NCBI GenBank assembly: GCA_017464765.1 | Contig: JAFTYK010000005.1 | Span: forward strand, 30,947-94,946 | Direction of reading: 5' to 3' | Source of the DNA: Ruminococcus sp. | GTDB taxonomy: Bacteria; Bacillota; Clostridia; Oscillospirales; Acutalibacteraceae | DNA: 64,000 bases | Shown here: one piece after another, positions 45,497 through 54,457 of the stretch | Numbering within the stretch: the first letter of the stretch is position 1 | Layout of the letters: each line of letters begins with the position of its first letter | Program-made: the position numbers and the translations under genes | Notes under the pieces: model-generated | What the model was told of the DNA's origin: nothing | Database searches by the model: none | Seen by the model: the letters and a program-made list of their open reading frames with translations, nothing else

Positions 45497-46909
45497 ATGA
45501 AAAAATTTATTTTAATTTTATCTGCTATTTTGGTTTTATCGTGTACTTTTTCTGTTGTTCCTGCTTTTTCAGCGGATTCTGATTTTGTGATTGAAGACGG
45601 AGTTCTCCTGTCTTATAATGGCAAGGATACCACTGTTACTATACCATCATCAGTTAATGTTATAGCGGACAAGGTTTTTTCGGGTAATACTGCGATAAAA
45701 ACCGTTGCTTTGCACAGTAATTTGTATTCTATTGGAAACGAAGCCTTCAAAGACTGCACTTCATTAGAAAAAGTCAGTGGTGCTGATAATGTTAATTATG
45801 TTGGTGCGTTAGCATTTGCAAATACAAAATTTCTCACAAAGTCAACTGATGAGTTCTGCACTTTAGGCTCTGTACTTATCAGCTATAATGGAAAGTCGCA
45901 AAAGGTTATTCTTCCTGATAGTGTAAAAACAATCAGTGCGTATGCTTTTTTGCGTAATAAAACAATAGCTTCATTTGTCTCAGGAAGCAATCTTTGTTCA
46001 ATAGGAGAAGGGGCATTTTACGAATGTACGGCATTAAGTGAATTGGAAGTATCTGAGAACTTAACTTTTGTAGGTGCTGATGCTTTTAAATCGACTAAAT
46101 GGCTTTCTTCTCAAAGCGATTATGTAACAATTGGTGATGGACTGCTTATAGCATATAAAGGAACATCTACTGTGGTGAATATTCCTTTATCTGTTAAGAG
46201 TATCTCGCCAAACGCTTTTTATGCTAATAAAAAGATTACAAGTGTGAATTTGTCTTCTTCTGTCTACAGTATAGGTAGTAGAGCTTTTATGGATTGCAGC
46301 AACTTGTCACAGGTTAATTTTAATAACGGACTGGTTATGATTGATGATGAAGCTTTTGCTAAATGTGTGAAGCTCAATAAAATCACAACAGGTTCCAATT
46401 TGTCACTTATCGGAGAGGGCGCTTTTATGAATTGCGCAGGTCTTGAAAGTGTATCATTATGTGGCAACAATCTCAATATCGGATATGGTGCGTTTGCTTA
46501 TTGTACTTCTTTAAATACCGTAATGATGTCAAAAGATATAGCGTCAGTCACAGAATGTGCATTTGCGAAAGATTCTTCACTCGAGTATGTGACCATTCCG
46601 CCACAAATTATTAGTGTTAATAAAAATAGTTTTGATGGTTGCGATAAGCTGACTGTTGTTTGTGAAGCAGACAGCTTTGCTTACAATGCACTCTCGGACA
46701 GCTTTAGTGTCAGTCATAAAATAGGTGATGCTGATACAGATGGCTCTGTAACTGTAATTGATGCTACAGCGGTACAGATGCATCTTGCAAATAAGAAGAC
46801 CTTGTCCCAAAAAGGATTTGCACATTCGGATGTTGATTATGATGGTACAGTGTCAGTTTTAGATGCAACAAATATTCAGCAAATTATCGCAGGACTTATT
46901 AAAAAATAA
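45497..46909 (+). CDS. Secreted BspA-type leucine-rich-repeat protein with type I dockerin
   Basis: The 470-residue protein starts at the ATG at 45497, inside a longer frame whose first codons cover a terminator. It has a signal peptide (about 1-25) and some seven to nine LRR_5/BspA repeats with the pattern IGxxAFxxCxxL. The C-terminus (about 408-470) is a dockerin with two calcium loops, DADTDGSVTVIDAT and DVDYDGTVSVLDAT, in the Ruminococcus style. Dockerins plug into cohesins of cellulosome or amylosome scaffolds. No catalytic domain is present, so it is probably an adhesive or binding module of such a complex. No cohesin gene is in the window. Confidence 0.9.
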   Translation: MKKFILILSAILVLSCTFSVVPAFSADSDFVIEDGVLLSYNGKDTTVTIPSSVNVIADKVFSGNTAIKTVALHSNLYSIGNEAFKDCTSLEKVSGADNVNYVGALAFANTKFLTKSTDEFCTLGSVLISYNGKSQKVILPDSVKTISAYAFLRNKTIASFVSGSNLCSIGEGAFYECTALSELEVSENLTFVGADAFKSTKWLSSQSDYVTIGDGLLIAYKGTSTVVNIPLSVKSISPNAFYANKKITSVNLSSSVYSIGSRAFMDCSNLSQVNFNNGLVMIDDEAFAKCVKLNKITTGSNLSLIGEGAFMNCAGLESVSLCGNNLNIGYGAFAYCTSLNTVMMSKDIASVTECAFAKDSSLEYVTIPPQIISVNKNSFDGCDKLTVVCEADSFAYNALSDSFSVSHKIGDADTDGSVTVIDATAVQMHLANKKTLSQKGFAHSDVDYDGTVSVLDATNIQQIIAGLIKK

Positions 46910-46912
46910 TCG

Positions 46913-46941
46913 TTGACACAGATGTTTGAAAGTGATATATT
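46913..46941 (+). promoter_or_regulatory. SigA-type promoter for the thrS T-box leader
   Basis: TTGACA (46913-46918) and TATATT (46936-46941) have a 17-base spacer, directly after the dockerin gene stop. Confidence 0.8.
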
Positions 46942-46947
46942 AATTAC

Positions 46948-47186
46948 AATATTTATCTTTGATGAGGACAATGCCCTGCATTTTAGGTTTACAGAGAGTC
47001 ACCCGTACGCTGGAAGGGAGATAGCTTGTTTGTAGGGATACCACCTTTGAGATTGCGTAGGAAATGACGTGACGGCTTACCTCGATATCGGTTAATGAAG
47101 GGTTTTGTACCGAAGTTAGGTGGAACCACGGCATGGCTTTTGTCGTCCTAATATTCCGTATAGGAATATTAGGACGTTTTTTATTT
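46948..47186 (+). promoter_or_regulatory. T-box riboswitch (tRNA-Thr sensing) upstream of thrS
   Basis: The T-box word AGGTGGAACCACGG lies at 47118-47131. An AGAGAG at 46993-46998 fits the AG bulge, and GGAAGGGAG downstream fits the apical region of stem I. The proposed specifier ACC at 47040-47042 (a threonine codon) is followed by A and by the word ACCTTTGAG, which also follows the alanine specifier in the alaS leader. A long terminator stem completes the leader. Confidence 0.9.
47143..47186 (+). terminator. T-box regulated terminator of the thrS leader
   Basis: CGTCCTAATATTCC pairs with GGAATATTAGGACG around GTATA and is followed by TTTTTTATTT. It is the alternative to the antiterminator formed with the T-box bases. 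Confidence 0.88.
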
Positions 47187-47212
47187 AGTACATTTTTATT
47201 AGGAGAGATATT

Positions 47213-49156
47213 ATGATAAATGTAGAACTTAAAGGCGGAGTTATCCGCGAGTATGACGAAAATATCACAGCAGCCGAAGTTGCTAAATCAATCGGCGCAG
47301 GTTTGTACAAATCTGTTTGTGCTGCTAAAATTGACGGTGAACTTTGTGATTTACGTACACCACTCACAAAGGATTGTAAATTAGAACTTCTTACATTCGA
47401 CGATGAAGAAGGCAAAAAGGCTTTCTGGCACACAACATCACACATTCTCGCTCAGGCGGTAAAGAGAGTTTTTCCTAACGCTAAATTTGCTATCGGTCCT
47501 GCAATTGACGATGGTTTCTACTACGACTTTGATGTTGAGAAGCCATTCTCAACTGAAGATATCGAAAAGATTGAAAAAGAAATGAAAGCTATCGTTAAGT
47601 CAGGCCTTGAACTTGAGCGTTTCGAGCTTGAGCCACAAAAAGCAATCGAGCTTTTAGAGGAGATGGGCGAGCCTTACAAGGTTGAGCTTGCAAGTGAACA
47701 CGCTGACAAGGGTGAACCAATCAGCTTCTATAAGCAGGGCGAGTTTACTGACCTTTGTGCAGGTCCTCACCTTATGAGTGTAGCACCTATTAAAGCTATA
47801 AAGCTCACTAATTGTACAGGTGCTTACTGGAGAGGCGACGCTAAAAATGCTCAGCTTTGCAGAGTTTACGGTATTTCTTTCCCTAAAGCTTCAATGCTTG
47901 AAGAGTACCTCACAATGCAGGAAGAAGCACTAAAACGCGACCACAATAAGCTCGGTCGTGAGCTTGAACTGTTCACAACATCTCCACTTATCGGTCAGGG
48001 TTTACCGATTATGCTCCCAAAGGGCGCTCGTATCATTCAGCTTTTCCAGCGTTTTGTTGAAGACTTAGAGCAGGCTAACGGCTGGCAGTTAACAAAAACT
48101 CCACTTATGGCGAAATCTGATTTGTATAAACTCTCAGGTCACTGGGGACATTACAAAGACGGTATGTTTGTATTGGGGGATGAAGAAAAGGATGATGAGG
48201 TATTTGCACTTCGTCCAATGACTTGTCCTTTCCAGTATCAGGCATATCTAAACCGTGGACGTTCATATCGTGATCTCCCAATGAGACTTAACGAAACATC
48301 TACGCTCTTTAGAAATGAAGCAAGTGGTGAGATGCACGGTCTTATCCGTGTTCGTCAGTTCACCATTTCCGAGGGTCACCTTATGTGTACTCCAGAACAG
48401 CTCGAGGACGAGTTCAAGCACTGCTTGGAGCTTGCTATCTACTGCTTGAAGACTTTAGGTCTTTATGAGGATGTATCATATCGTTTCTCACAGTGGGACC
48501 CTAATGATAGAGAAAAGTATATTGGTACAGAAGAGCAGTGGGATGAAGCTCAGGGTATCATGGGCAAGATTCTTGACCACCTTGAGATTCCATATAAGAT
48601 AGGTGTAGGAGAGGCTGCATTCTACGGTCCAAAGCTTGACATCCAGATTAAGAACGTATTCGGTAAAGAAGATACTCTTATCACAATCCAGGTTGACCAG
48701 ATGCTTGCTGAGAAATTCGGTATGGAATATGTTGACAAAGACGGTGTTAAGAAGAATCCATATATTATCCACAGAACATCACTCGGTTGTTACGAGAGAA
48801 CTTTAGCTCTCCTTATCGAGAAGTATGCCGGTGCATTCCCAATGTGGCTTGCTCCTGTTCAGGTTAAACTTTTACCAATCGCCGACAGACATCTTGACTA
48901 TATCTACGAGGTTAAGAAAGCATTGGAGCAGAAGGGTATGCGTGTTGAAATCGACGACAGATCCGAGAAAATCGGCTTTAAGATTAGAGAAGCACAGCTT
49001 TCTAAGGTTCCTTATATGATTCTTGTCGGTGATAAGGATATTGAAAACAATACAGTTTCTGTCAGAGACAGAAAAGAGGGTGACCTCGGTGCTATGAGTC
49101 TTGAAAGCTTTATCGAGAAGGCTATGGAAGAAATCGAAACAAAGCTTATTAAGTAA
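47213..49156 (+). CDS. thrS: Threonyl-tRNA synthetase
   Basis: ThrRS charges tRNA-Thr. The 647-residue class II enzyme has an N-terminal TGS domain (about 1-62), the second editing-like domain with the HxxxH word HTTSH (about 74) and CAGPH (about 184), a catalytic core with motif 2 (RLNETSTLFRNEASGEMHG) and motif 3 (HRTSLGCYERTLALLIE), and a C-terminal anticodon-binding domain. RBS AGGAGAG is just upstream. Its leader is a T-box. Confidence 0.97.
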   Translation: MINVELKGGVIREYDENITAAEVAKSIGAGLYKSVCAAKIDGELCDLRTPLTKDCKLELLTFDDEEGKKAFWHTTSHILAQAVKRVFPNAKFAIGPAIDDGFYYDFDVEKPFSTEDIEKIEKEMKAIVKSGLELERFELEPQKAIELLEEMGEPYKVELASEHADKGEPISFYKQGEFTDLCAGPHLMSVAPIKAIKLTNCTGAYWRGDAKNAQLCRVYGISFPKASMLEEYLTMQEEALKRDHNKLGRELELFTTSPLIGQGLPIMLPKGARIIQLFQRFVEDLEQANGWQLTKTPLMAKSDLYKLSGHWGHYKDGMFVLGDEEKDDEVFALRPMTCPFQYQAYLNRGRSYRDLPMRLNETSTLFRNEASGEMHGLIRVRQFTISEGHLMCTPEQLEDEFKHCLELAIYCLKTLGLYEDVSYRFSQWDPNDREKYIGTEEQWDEAQGIMGKILDHLEIPYKIGVGEAAFYGPKLDIQIKNVFGKEDTLITIQVDQMLAEKFGMEYVDKDGVKKNPYIIHRTSLGCYERTLALLIEKYAGAFPMWLAPVQVKLLPIADRHLDYIYEVKKALEQKGMRVEIDDRSEKIGFKIREAQLSKVPYMILVGDKDIENNTVSVRDRKEGDLGAMSLESFIEKAMEEIETKLIK

Positions 49157-49183
49157 TAAATCGTAAATTTGGGAGGTGACTTC

Positions 49184-49972
49184 TTGAAAAGAAAATCAAC
49201 TATGAAAGTCCACAGAAGTCGCCTCGAAGAGGATAGACGAAAAAGCGAAGATAGATTTGAGTATCAGAGAGTGATGCTTTTCATTCTACCGCTTATGATG
49301 ATAGCGGTGCTTATCGTTGGTGTGTATTTTGGCTATCTTTCATTTAAAGATGACTATAGTAATATTGCTAACGAGTCGCGAGATATGGCGCAAGTGTCAC
49401 AATACTCTGATGATCAGAACAGTGAACTACTGACTGTTGTAAACTCTGCTAACCCTGTTAACGCTGACTATGTGCCAGACCTTTCAGAGGTAAATGGGGT
49501 AGATGTCAATTTGCTAATGACTGAAAATCTCACTCTTATGCTAAGCGATGCGCAGACACAAGGTGTGAATCTTACGCTTGTCAGTGGTTATGTTTCTTTT
49601 GAAGAACAAAAAGAGAAATACGACAGTGCTGTAAAAGCACATAAGAAAAAGAATAAAAGTTCCACAGTAAAAGCCGAAGCCGCTGTGAAAAAGACTATTC
49701 CTAATGCTGGCGAAAGCGAAGAGCAAACAGGACTTTTAGTGAAATTCTCAAGTGGCACTGATGAATCGTTTTCGAAAACGAAGGAGTTTCAGTGGCTTTC
49801 TAAAAATTGTGCTGACTATGGTTTCGTGCTTCGTTATCCTGAAAAGGAGAATACAGGCGGTCTTTCGTATTCGCCGAGTTTATATCGTTTTGTAGGTACT
49901 TCACACGCTTTGAAAATGCGTGCTTACAATATGAATCTTGACGAATATGTGCTGTATTTATCCGTTCAGTAA
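49184..49972 (+). CDS. VanY-like D,D-carboxypeptidase fold protein lacking zinc ligands
   Basis: The 262-residue protein starts at a TTG about five bases after GGGAGGTG (the longer frame from 49169 overlaps that site). It has a basic N-terminus, one membrane span (about 31-52) and a VanY-type domain. The expected SEHQTGLAVD motif reads Ser178-Glu-Glu180-Gln-Thr-Gly-Leu-Leu-Val-Lys187, and the EPWHYRYVG motif reads SPSLYRFVG (230-238). All three zinc ligands and the catalytic glutamate are gone, while the flanking GFVLRYPE and WL motifs remain. It may bind but not cut peptidoglycan. It follows thrS by 27 bases and is probably co-transcribed. Confidence 0.82.
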   Translation: MKRKSTMKVHRSRLEEDRRKSEDRFEYQRVMLFILPLMMIAVLIVGVYFGYLSFKDDYSNIANESRDMAQVSQYSDDQNSELLTVVNSANPVNADYVPDLSEVNGVDVNLLMTENLTLMLSDAQTQGVNLTLVSGYVSFEEQKEKYDSAVKAHKKKNKSSTVKAEAAVKKTIPNAGESEEQTGLLVKFSSGTDESFSKTKEFQWLSKNCADYGFVLRYPEKENTGGLSYSPSLYRFVGTSHALKMRAYNMNLDEYVLYLSVQ

Positions 49973-49990
49973 GAAAAAATAAAAAAAGAC

Positions 49991-50019
49991 TTGATTTTTA
50001 TAATCTTTTATTGTATAAT
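49991..50019 (+). promoter_or_regulatory. SigA-type promoter for rpmE
   Basis: TTGATT (49991-49996) and TATAAT (50014-50019) have a 17-base spacer. Confidence 0.75.
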
Positions 50020-50061
50020 CCATTTGTTATATTACGGTTTCAGCGAAAGAGGTGAACATCA

Positions 50062-50268
50062 ATGAAGGAAAGTATCCATCCAAATTATGAGAAGACAACA
50101 ATTACTTGCGCATGCGGTAATGTAATCGAGACAGGTTCAACAAAGAAGGATATTCGTGTTGAAATTTGTTCAAAATGCCACCCATTCTTCACAGGAAAGC
50201 AGAAGCTCGTTGATACCGGCGGACGTGTTGACAGATTTAAGAAGCGTTTCGGTATGGAAGGCAAATAA
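50062..50268 (+). CDS. rpmE: 50S ribosomal protein L31 (zinc-binding type)
   Basis: The 68-residue protein has the four-cysteine L31 pattern: TCACGN early and [13 protein letters not shown] in the middle, so this is the zinc-containing C+ form rather than the zinc-independent paralogue. RBS AAAGAGGTG precedes the ATG. It has its own promoter and terminator. Confidence 0.97.
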   Translation: MKESIHPNYEKTTITCACGNVIETGSTKKDIRVEICSKCHPFFTGKQKLVDTGGRVDRFKKRFGMEGK

Positions 50269-50281
50269 TCATGTAATTGTT

Positions 50282-50313
50282 GAGGCGGTACATTTCGTAC
50301 CGCCTGTTCTTTT
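50282..50313 (+). terminator. Intrinsic terminator after rpmE
   Basis: AGGCGGTAC pairs with GTACCGCCT around ATTTC and is followed by GTTCTTTT. Confidence 0.85.
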
Positions 50314-50332
50314 ATAAATAAAGGAGTCAGCT

Positions 50333-50968
50333 GTGCAGACATATATTACCGTTAAAGGCTATGACGAGGACGAGTTTGTTGAAAAGCGTTCCCGTTTCAT
50401 TGGCTATATTAAACACGTTGAAACTGAAAAAGAAGCTACTGATTTTATTGCGGAAATTCGAGGAAAGCATTGGGACGCAACTCACAATGTCTATGCGTAT
50501 TCGCTTAGGGAAAATCAGGTGAAGCGATATTCTGACGATAACGAGCCTCAGGGTACAGCAGGAATTCCTGTGCTTGATGTGCTACAGAAAAACAATGTCG
50601 TTGATGCGGTTATTGTTGTGACCAGATATTTCGGCGGAGTACTGCTTGGCGCAGGAGGACTTGTGCGAGCTTACTCGCATGGAGCTTCTATAGCACTTAG
50701 AAAAATCGGCACTGTTACTATGCAGATGTGCAGTATCTGTGAGCTTTCCTGTACATACACTCAGTATGGTAAAATCCCCGCCACGATCTCTTCGTTTGAC
50801 GGCGTAGTTGATGACAGTGAATTTACTGATAATGTGAGAGTAAAATTTCATTTACCTTGCGATAATCTTAAGAAGCTAAACGAAGTTTTATCTGAGCTTA
50901 CCTGTGGAGCTTGTAGTGCAAATGAGCTGTCAAAAAGCTTTTTTGAGCAAAAAAAGCAGAAAATTTAA
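50333..50968 (+). CDS. YigZ/IMPACT family protein
   Basis: The 211-residue protein starts at a GTG six bases after AAGGAG. It has the N-terminal Impact domain with SRFIGY and DDNEPQGTAGIPVLD, TRYFGGVLLGAGGLVRAY in the middle, and a C-terminal DUF1949-like domain. IMPACT proteins in eukaryotes inhibit Gcn2; the bacterial role is unclear, with proposals in translation-related binding. No metal or catalytic motif is evident. Confidence 0.92.
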   Translation: MQTYITVKGYDEDEFVEKRSRFIGYIKHVETEKEATDFIAEIRGKHWDATHNVYAYSLRENQVKRYSDDNEPQGTAGIPVLDVLQKNNVVDAVIVVTRYFGGVLLGAGGLVRAYSHGASIALRKIGTVTMQMCSICELSCTYTQYGKIPATISSFDGVVDDSEFTDNVRVKFHLPCDNLKKLNEVLSELTCGACSANELSKSFFEQKKQKI

Positions 50969-51047
50969 AGTTTTTTCAAAAAAATAAAGGGAAAATGAAT
51001 TAAACTGCGTAAATAGGAAATAGTTTGATAGATAAGGAGGGGAAGAA

Positions 51048-52814
51048 ATGAGATTGCCTGAGGATTTTATATCGGAGCTGAAGTATAGATCTGACATATC
51101 CGATATAGCTTCATCGTATATGCAACTCAAACGTCGTGGACGCAACCTCGTTGGTTTGTGTCCGTTTCATGGCGAGAAAACTCCTTCTTTTAACATTTAC
51201 ACCGAAAACGGTTCTTTTTACTGTTTTGGTTGCGGAGTAGGTGGAGATGTCATCACCTTTGTGATGAAAATCGAAAACCTTGACTATATGGAAGCCGTGA
51301 AGTTTTTGGCTCAACGAGCAGGAATGAATGTGCCTGAAGATGCGGTTGATGATTCGATGAGCAAACTTCGGACACGAGTTTTTGAAGCAAACCGTGAGGC
51401 TGCCCGCTTTTATTACTCAAAGCTTTATTCACGTGAAGGAAAACAAGCGCTTTCGTATCTTCACTCGCGTGCTTTGACAGATAAAACCATTAGACGATTC
51501 GGACTTGGTTATTCGCCGAATAACCGCTTTGCCCTGACTAATCACTTGAAGGCTAAAGGTTTTACTGATTCCGAGCTTATTGCCGCAAACCTTGTTTTTA
51601 AAGCAAGGTCAGGAAAAGGCGTTGTCGATAGATTTGTTGACAGGGCGATGTTCCCAATAATTGATTTAAGAGGTAACGTCATAGCTTTCGGTGGACGTAT
51701 TATGTCTGACCAGAAGCCAAAGTATCTTAATACATCTGATACTGTAGTTTTCAACAAGAGCCACAATCTTTTTTCGCTTAATAATGCTAAAAACAGTGGA
51801 ACAAAGCAACTGATTTTATGCGAAGGATATATGGATGTTATCGCTCTTAATCAAGCTGGCTTTAGTGACGCTGTAGCAACTTTGGGTACAGCACTTACCA
51901 GCGAACAGGCTATGTTGATGAAACGTTACTGTGAAGAGGTTGTAATTTGTTATGATGCCGATGAAGCCGGACAGAAAGCGACTGCACGAGCTATCGGGAT
52001 TTTGAGAAATGTCGGCTTAGTTGTTAGAGTTCTTAACATTCCTGACGGTAAAGACCCTGATGAGTTTATCCGCAAAAACGGGGATAAAGGTCCTGCGATG
52101 TTCAAGGCTTTGCTTGAAAGTAGTGGCAACGACATCGAATACAGACTACAAAAACTCAGACAGAAATTTGATCTGAATACTACAGACGGAAAGTTTTCAT
52201 TTCTTTCCCAGGCTGTGAAAATTCTTGCAACAATTGACAATAGTATCGAGCGTGAGCTTTACGCATCAAAACTTGCACTTGAATCAAATGTTGAGAAGAA
52301 TACTATATTAGAACAAATCAGAAAAACGGTTCGTTCAAAAGAATACAGCGATAGAAACGCTGAATTTAGAAAGCTTCAGAGTAGCGTAAGCGGTAGAGAG
52401 GATAAGATGAATCCCGAACATTATAAAAAACCGAGAGCTACTGTTGCTGAACAGAATCTTTTAGCCTTTCTTGTCAATAATCCGGACAAGCTTCCTTTGA
52501 TAGAAGGGAGAATTACGGCTGAAGATTTTGTAACGGAGTTCAATCGAAAATTGTTCTCTTATTTCTACGAAAGAATTAAAGCTCACAAAGAGCCGATGAA
52601 CACTTTATCAGCAGATTTTACAAGCGATGAAGTTTCGTCTATTATAGCTATCGTTTCAAAATACTCTCAGGTCGCTTCAACCGATTCGGCGCTGATTGAA
52701 TATATAAATACAATTAAGGAAGAAAAGCACAAGATTAATGCTGAAGATGTTACTACTGCTTCTAATCAGGAACTTGATTCTTACTTAAAAAAATTGAAAG
52801 AAAAACACAAGTGA
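51048..52814 (+). CDS. dnaG: DNA primase
   Basis: DnaG lays RNA primers at the fork. The 588-residue protein has an N-terminal CHC2 zinc finger ([11 protein letters not shown], then CFGCG), the toprim core ([10 protein letters not shown] near 263 and DADEAGQKA near 304) and a C-terminal helicase-binding region. A strong RBS (AAGGAGGGG) precedes the ATG. It is followed 49 bases later by the sigma factor gene, the classical dnaG-rpoD macromolecular-synthesis arrangement, here without rpsU. Confidence 0.97.
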   Translation: MRLPEDFISELKYRSDISDIASSYMQLKRRGRNLVGLCPFHGEKTPSFNIYTENGSFYCFGCGVGGDVITFVMKIENLDYMEAVKFLAQRAGMNVPEDAVDDSMSKLRTRVFEANREAARFYYSKLYSREGKQALSYLHSRALTDKTIRRFGLGYSPNNRFALTNHLKAKGFTDSELIAANLVFKARSGKGVVDRFVDRAMFPIIDLRGNVIAFGGRIMSDQKPKYLNTSDTVVFNKSHNLFSLNNAKNSGTKQLILCEGYMDVIALNQAGFSDAVATLGTALTSEQAMLMKRYCEEVVICYDADEAGQKATARAIGILRNVGLVVRVLNIPDGKDPDEFIRKNGDKGPAMFKALLESSGNDIEYRLQKLRQKFDLNTTDGKFSFLSQAVKILATIDNSIERELYASKLALESNVEKNTILEQIRKTVRSKEYSDRNAEFRKLQSSVSGREDKMNPEHYKKPRATVAEQNLLAFLVNNPDKLPLIEGRITAEDFVTEFNRKLFSYFYERIKAHKEPMNTLSADFTSDEVSSIIAIVSKYSQVASTDSALIEYINTIKEEKHKINAEDVTTASNQELDSYLKKLKEKHK

Positions 52815-52863
52815 TGTTATTATAATTTTTTTGAATAACCCACTCAAGAAAGGAAATGCAAGT

Positions 52864-53979
52864 ATGACTGCACCAACAACAGATAAGAAAACTATAATCA
52901 AAGAACTTACCGAACTTGGTAAGGCTAAAGGTTCTCTTTCCAACAAAGATATTTTAGATGCCATCGGCGAAATCGATTTTGAGCCTGAACAGCTTGAGAA
53001 ACTTTATGATTCGCTTGAGAGTGCCGGTATCGAAATAGTTGAAGATGATATTATTGATGATATTCCGCTTGAAGCTCTCACACTTGAGGGCGTTGATGCT
53101 GACGGAAACGCAAATCCTGTTGCCGAAGGAGTAGATGTTTCCGATAATATTGCGATCGATGACCCTGTAAAGGTTTATCTTAAAGAAATCGGTCGAGTTC
53201 CGCTTCTTACTTCTGAAGAAGAGGTTGAACTCGCTATCAGGATTTCAGAAGGTGACGCTGCTGCTAAAAAGCGTCTTTCTGAGGCAAACCTCAGACTTGT
53301 TGTAAGTATTGCTAAGCGTTATCTTGGTCGCGGTATGCATTTCCTCGATCTTATTCAGGAGGGTAATTTGGGTCTTATCAAAGCTGTTGAAAAATTTGAC
53401 TATACAAAGGGCTTCAAATTCTCAACCTATGCTACATGGTGGATCAGACAGGCTATCACACGAGCTATCGCTGATCAGGCTCGTACTATTCGTATTCCTG
53501 TTCACATGGTTGAAACAATCAATAAAGTTAAGAAGGTTTCTTCACAGCTTTTGCACCAGAACGGTCACGAACCATCTGCAGATGAGATTGCTGAAGAACT
53601 CGATATGCCTGTAGAAAAGGTAAGAGAGATTATGAGAGTGGCTCAGGAACCTGTATCTCTTGAAACTCCTATCGGTGAAGAGGAAGACAGCCACTTAGGC
53701 GACTTTATTCCTGACGATGATGCTCCTGCTCCTGCTGATGCTGCTTCTCACACAATGCTTAGAGAACAGCTTATGGAAGTGCTTGATACTCTCACACCAA
53801 GAGAAGAAAAGGTGCTTAGACTTCGTTTTGGTTTGGAAGACGGCAGAAGCCGTACACTCGAAGAGGTTGGTAAGGAGTTCAATGTAACCAGAGAGCGTAT
53901 CCGTCAGATTGAGGCTAAAGCTCTTAGAAAGCTCCGTCACCCATCTCGTAGCAAGAAACTCAAGGATTTCTTAGACTAA
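52864..53979 (+). CDS. sigA: RNA polymerase primary sigma factor SigA (RpoD)
   Basis: The 371-residue protein (ATG at 52864; an upstream TTG at 52831 lacks an RBS) has a short region 1.1, region 1.2 ([16 protein letters not shown]), region 2 with the -10 recognition and melting stretch ([21 protein letters not shown]), region 3, and region 4.2 with the -35 helix-turn-helix ([18 protein letters not shown]). The N-terminal acidic domain is shorter than in E. coli, as in Firmicutes. It would recognise the TTGACA/TATAAT promoters listed in this window. Confidence 0.97.
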   Translation: MTAPTTDKKTIIKELTELGKAKGSLSNKDILDAIGEIDFEPEQLEKLYDSLESAGIEIVEDDIIDDIPLEALTLEGVDADGNANPVAEGVDVSDNIAIDDPVKVYLKEIGRVPLLTSEEEVELAIRISEGDAAAKKRLSEANLRLVVSIAKRYLGRGMHFLDLIQEGNLGLIKAVEKFDYTKGFKFSTYATWWIRQAITRAIADQARTIRIPVHMVETINKVKKVSSQLLHQNGHEPSADEIAEELDMPVEKVREIMRVAQEPVSLETPIGEEEDSHLGDFIPDDDAPAPADAASHTMLREQLMEVLDTLTPREEKVLRLRFGLEDGRSRTLEEVGKEFNVTRERIRQIEAKALRKLRHPSRSKKLKDFLD

Positions 53980-53983
53980 TACT

Positions 53984-54358
53984 ATGATTTCTTACGAAGA
54001 ATGTGGTGAAATGCTCGATGAAATTGCTGACAAGCTACCCAAAGAGCTTTATCGTGAATTAAACGGCGGAATAGTTCTGGACAGAAGTTTTAGGATACAT
54101 CCGTGTGCTGTTAATAACGATTTGTATATTCTTGGAGTGTATATACGTGATAATCTCGGCAAAAGAATTGTACTTTATTATGGCAGTTTTATAAGAGTGT
54201 TTAAAAACAAATCAAATGAGGAGTATTATGCTCATCTTGAGAAAACTTTAAGGCACGAAGTGCTTCACCATAACGAGTTTTTAGCTGGCTGTAATGACCT
54301 TGTTTTCTACGACGATGAAAGAATCGAGGCTTATTTGCGCTCAAAGGGTTATGGATAA
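53984..54358 (+). CDS. Metallopeptidase family protein (small zincin)
   Basis: The 124-residue protein contains HEVLHHNEF (about residues 91-99), an HExxH zincin motif, near its C-terminus. The surrounding pattern (an N-terminal helix, EELNGGIVLD-like strand and a short tail) resembles the minimal metallopeptidase-like family found after housekeeping operons in clostridia. No signal peptide is seen. It starts four bases after sigA, with no separate promoter, so it probably rides on the same transcript. Substrate unknown. Confidence 0.75.
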   Translation: MISYEECGEMLDEIADKLPKELYRELNGGIVLDRSFRIHPCAVNNDLYILGVYIRDNLGKRIVLYYGSFIRVFKNKSNEEYYAHLEKTLRHEVLHHNEFLAGCNDLVFYDDERIEAYLRSKGYG

Positions 54359-54366
54359 ATTAATTT

Positions 54367-54397
54367 AGCAGACTACTTTTGTGGTCTGCTTTTTTTA
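54367..54397 (+). terminator. Intrinsic terminator after the dnaG-sigA-zincin unit
   Basis: AGCAGAC pairs with GTCTGCT with an inner AC/GT pair and is followed by TTTTTTT. Confidence 0.88.
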
Positions 54398-54398
54398 T

Positions 54399-54428
54399 GT
54401 CATAAATTTTTGTTCTCATTAATACAAT
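54399..54428 (+). promoter_or_regulatory. Possible SigE promoter for the SipL-like gene
   Basis: GTCATAAA near 54399-54406 and AATACAAT at 54421-54428 lie 14 bases apart, near the SigE consensus. It starts in the T-run of the preceding terminator. Confidence 0.35.
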
Positions 54429-54457
54429 TTCATAGAAAACAAAAAGGAGAACAAAGT

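Noticed and set aside
45580-46650. LRR region as a DNA tandem repeat or array
   Set aside because: The repetition is at protein level (degenerate BspA repeats); the DNA copies are too diverged for a tandem array.
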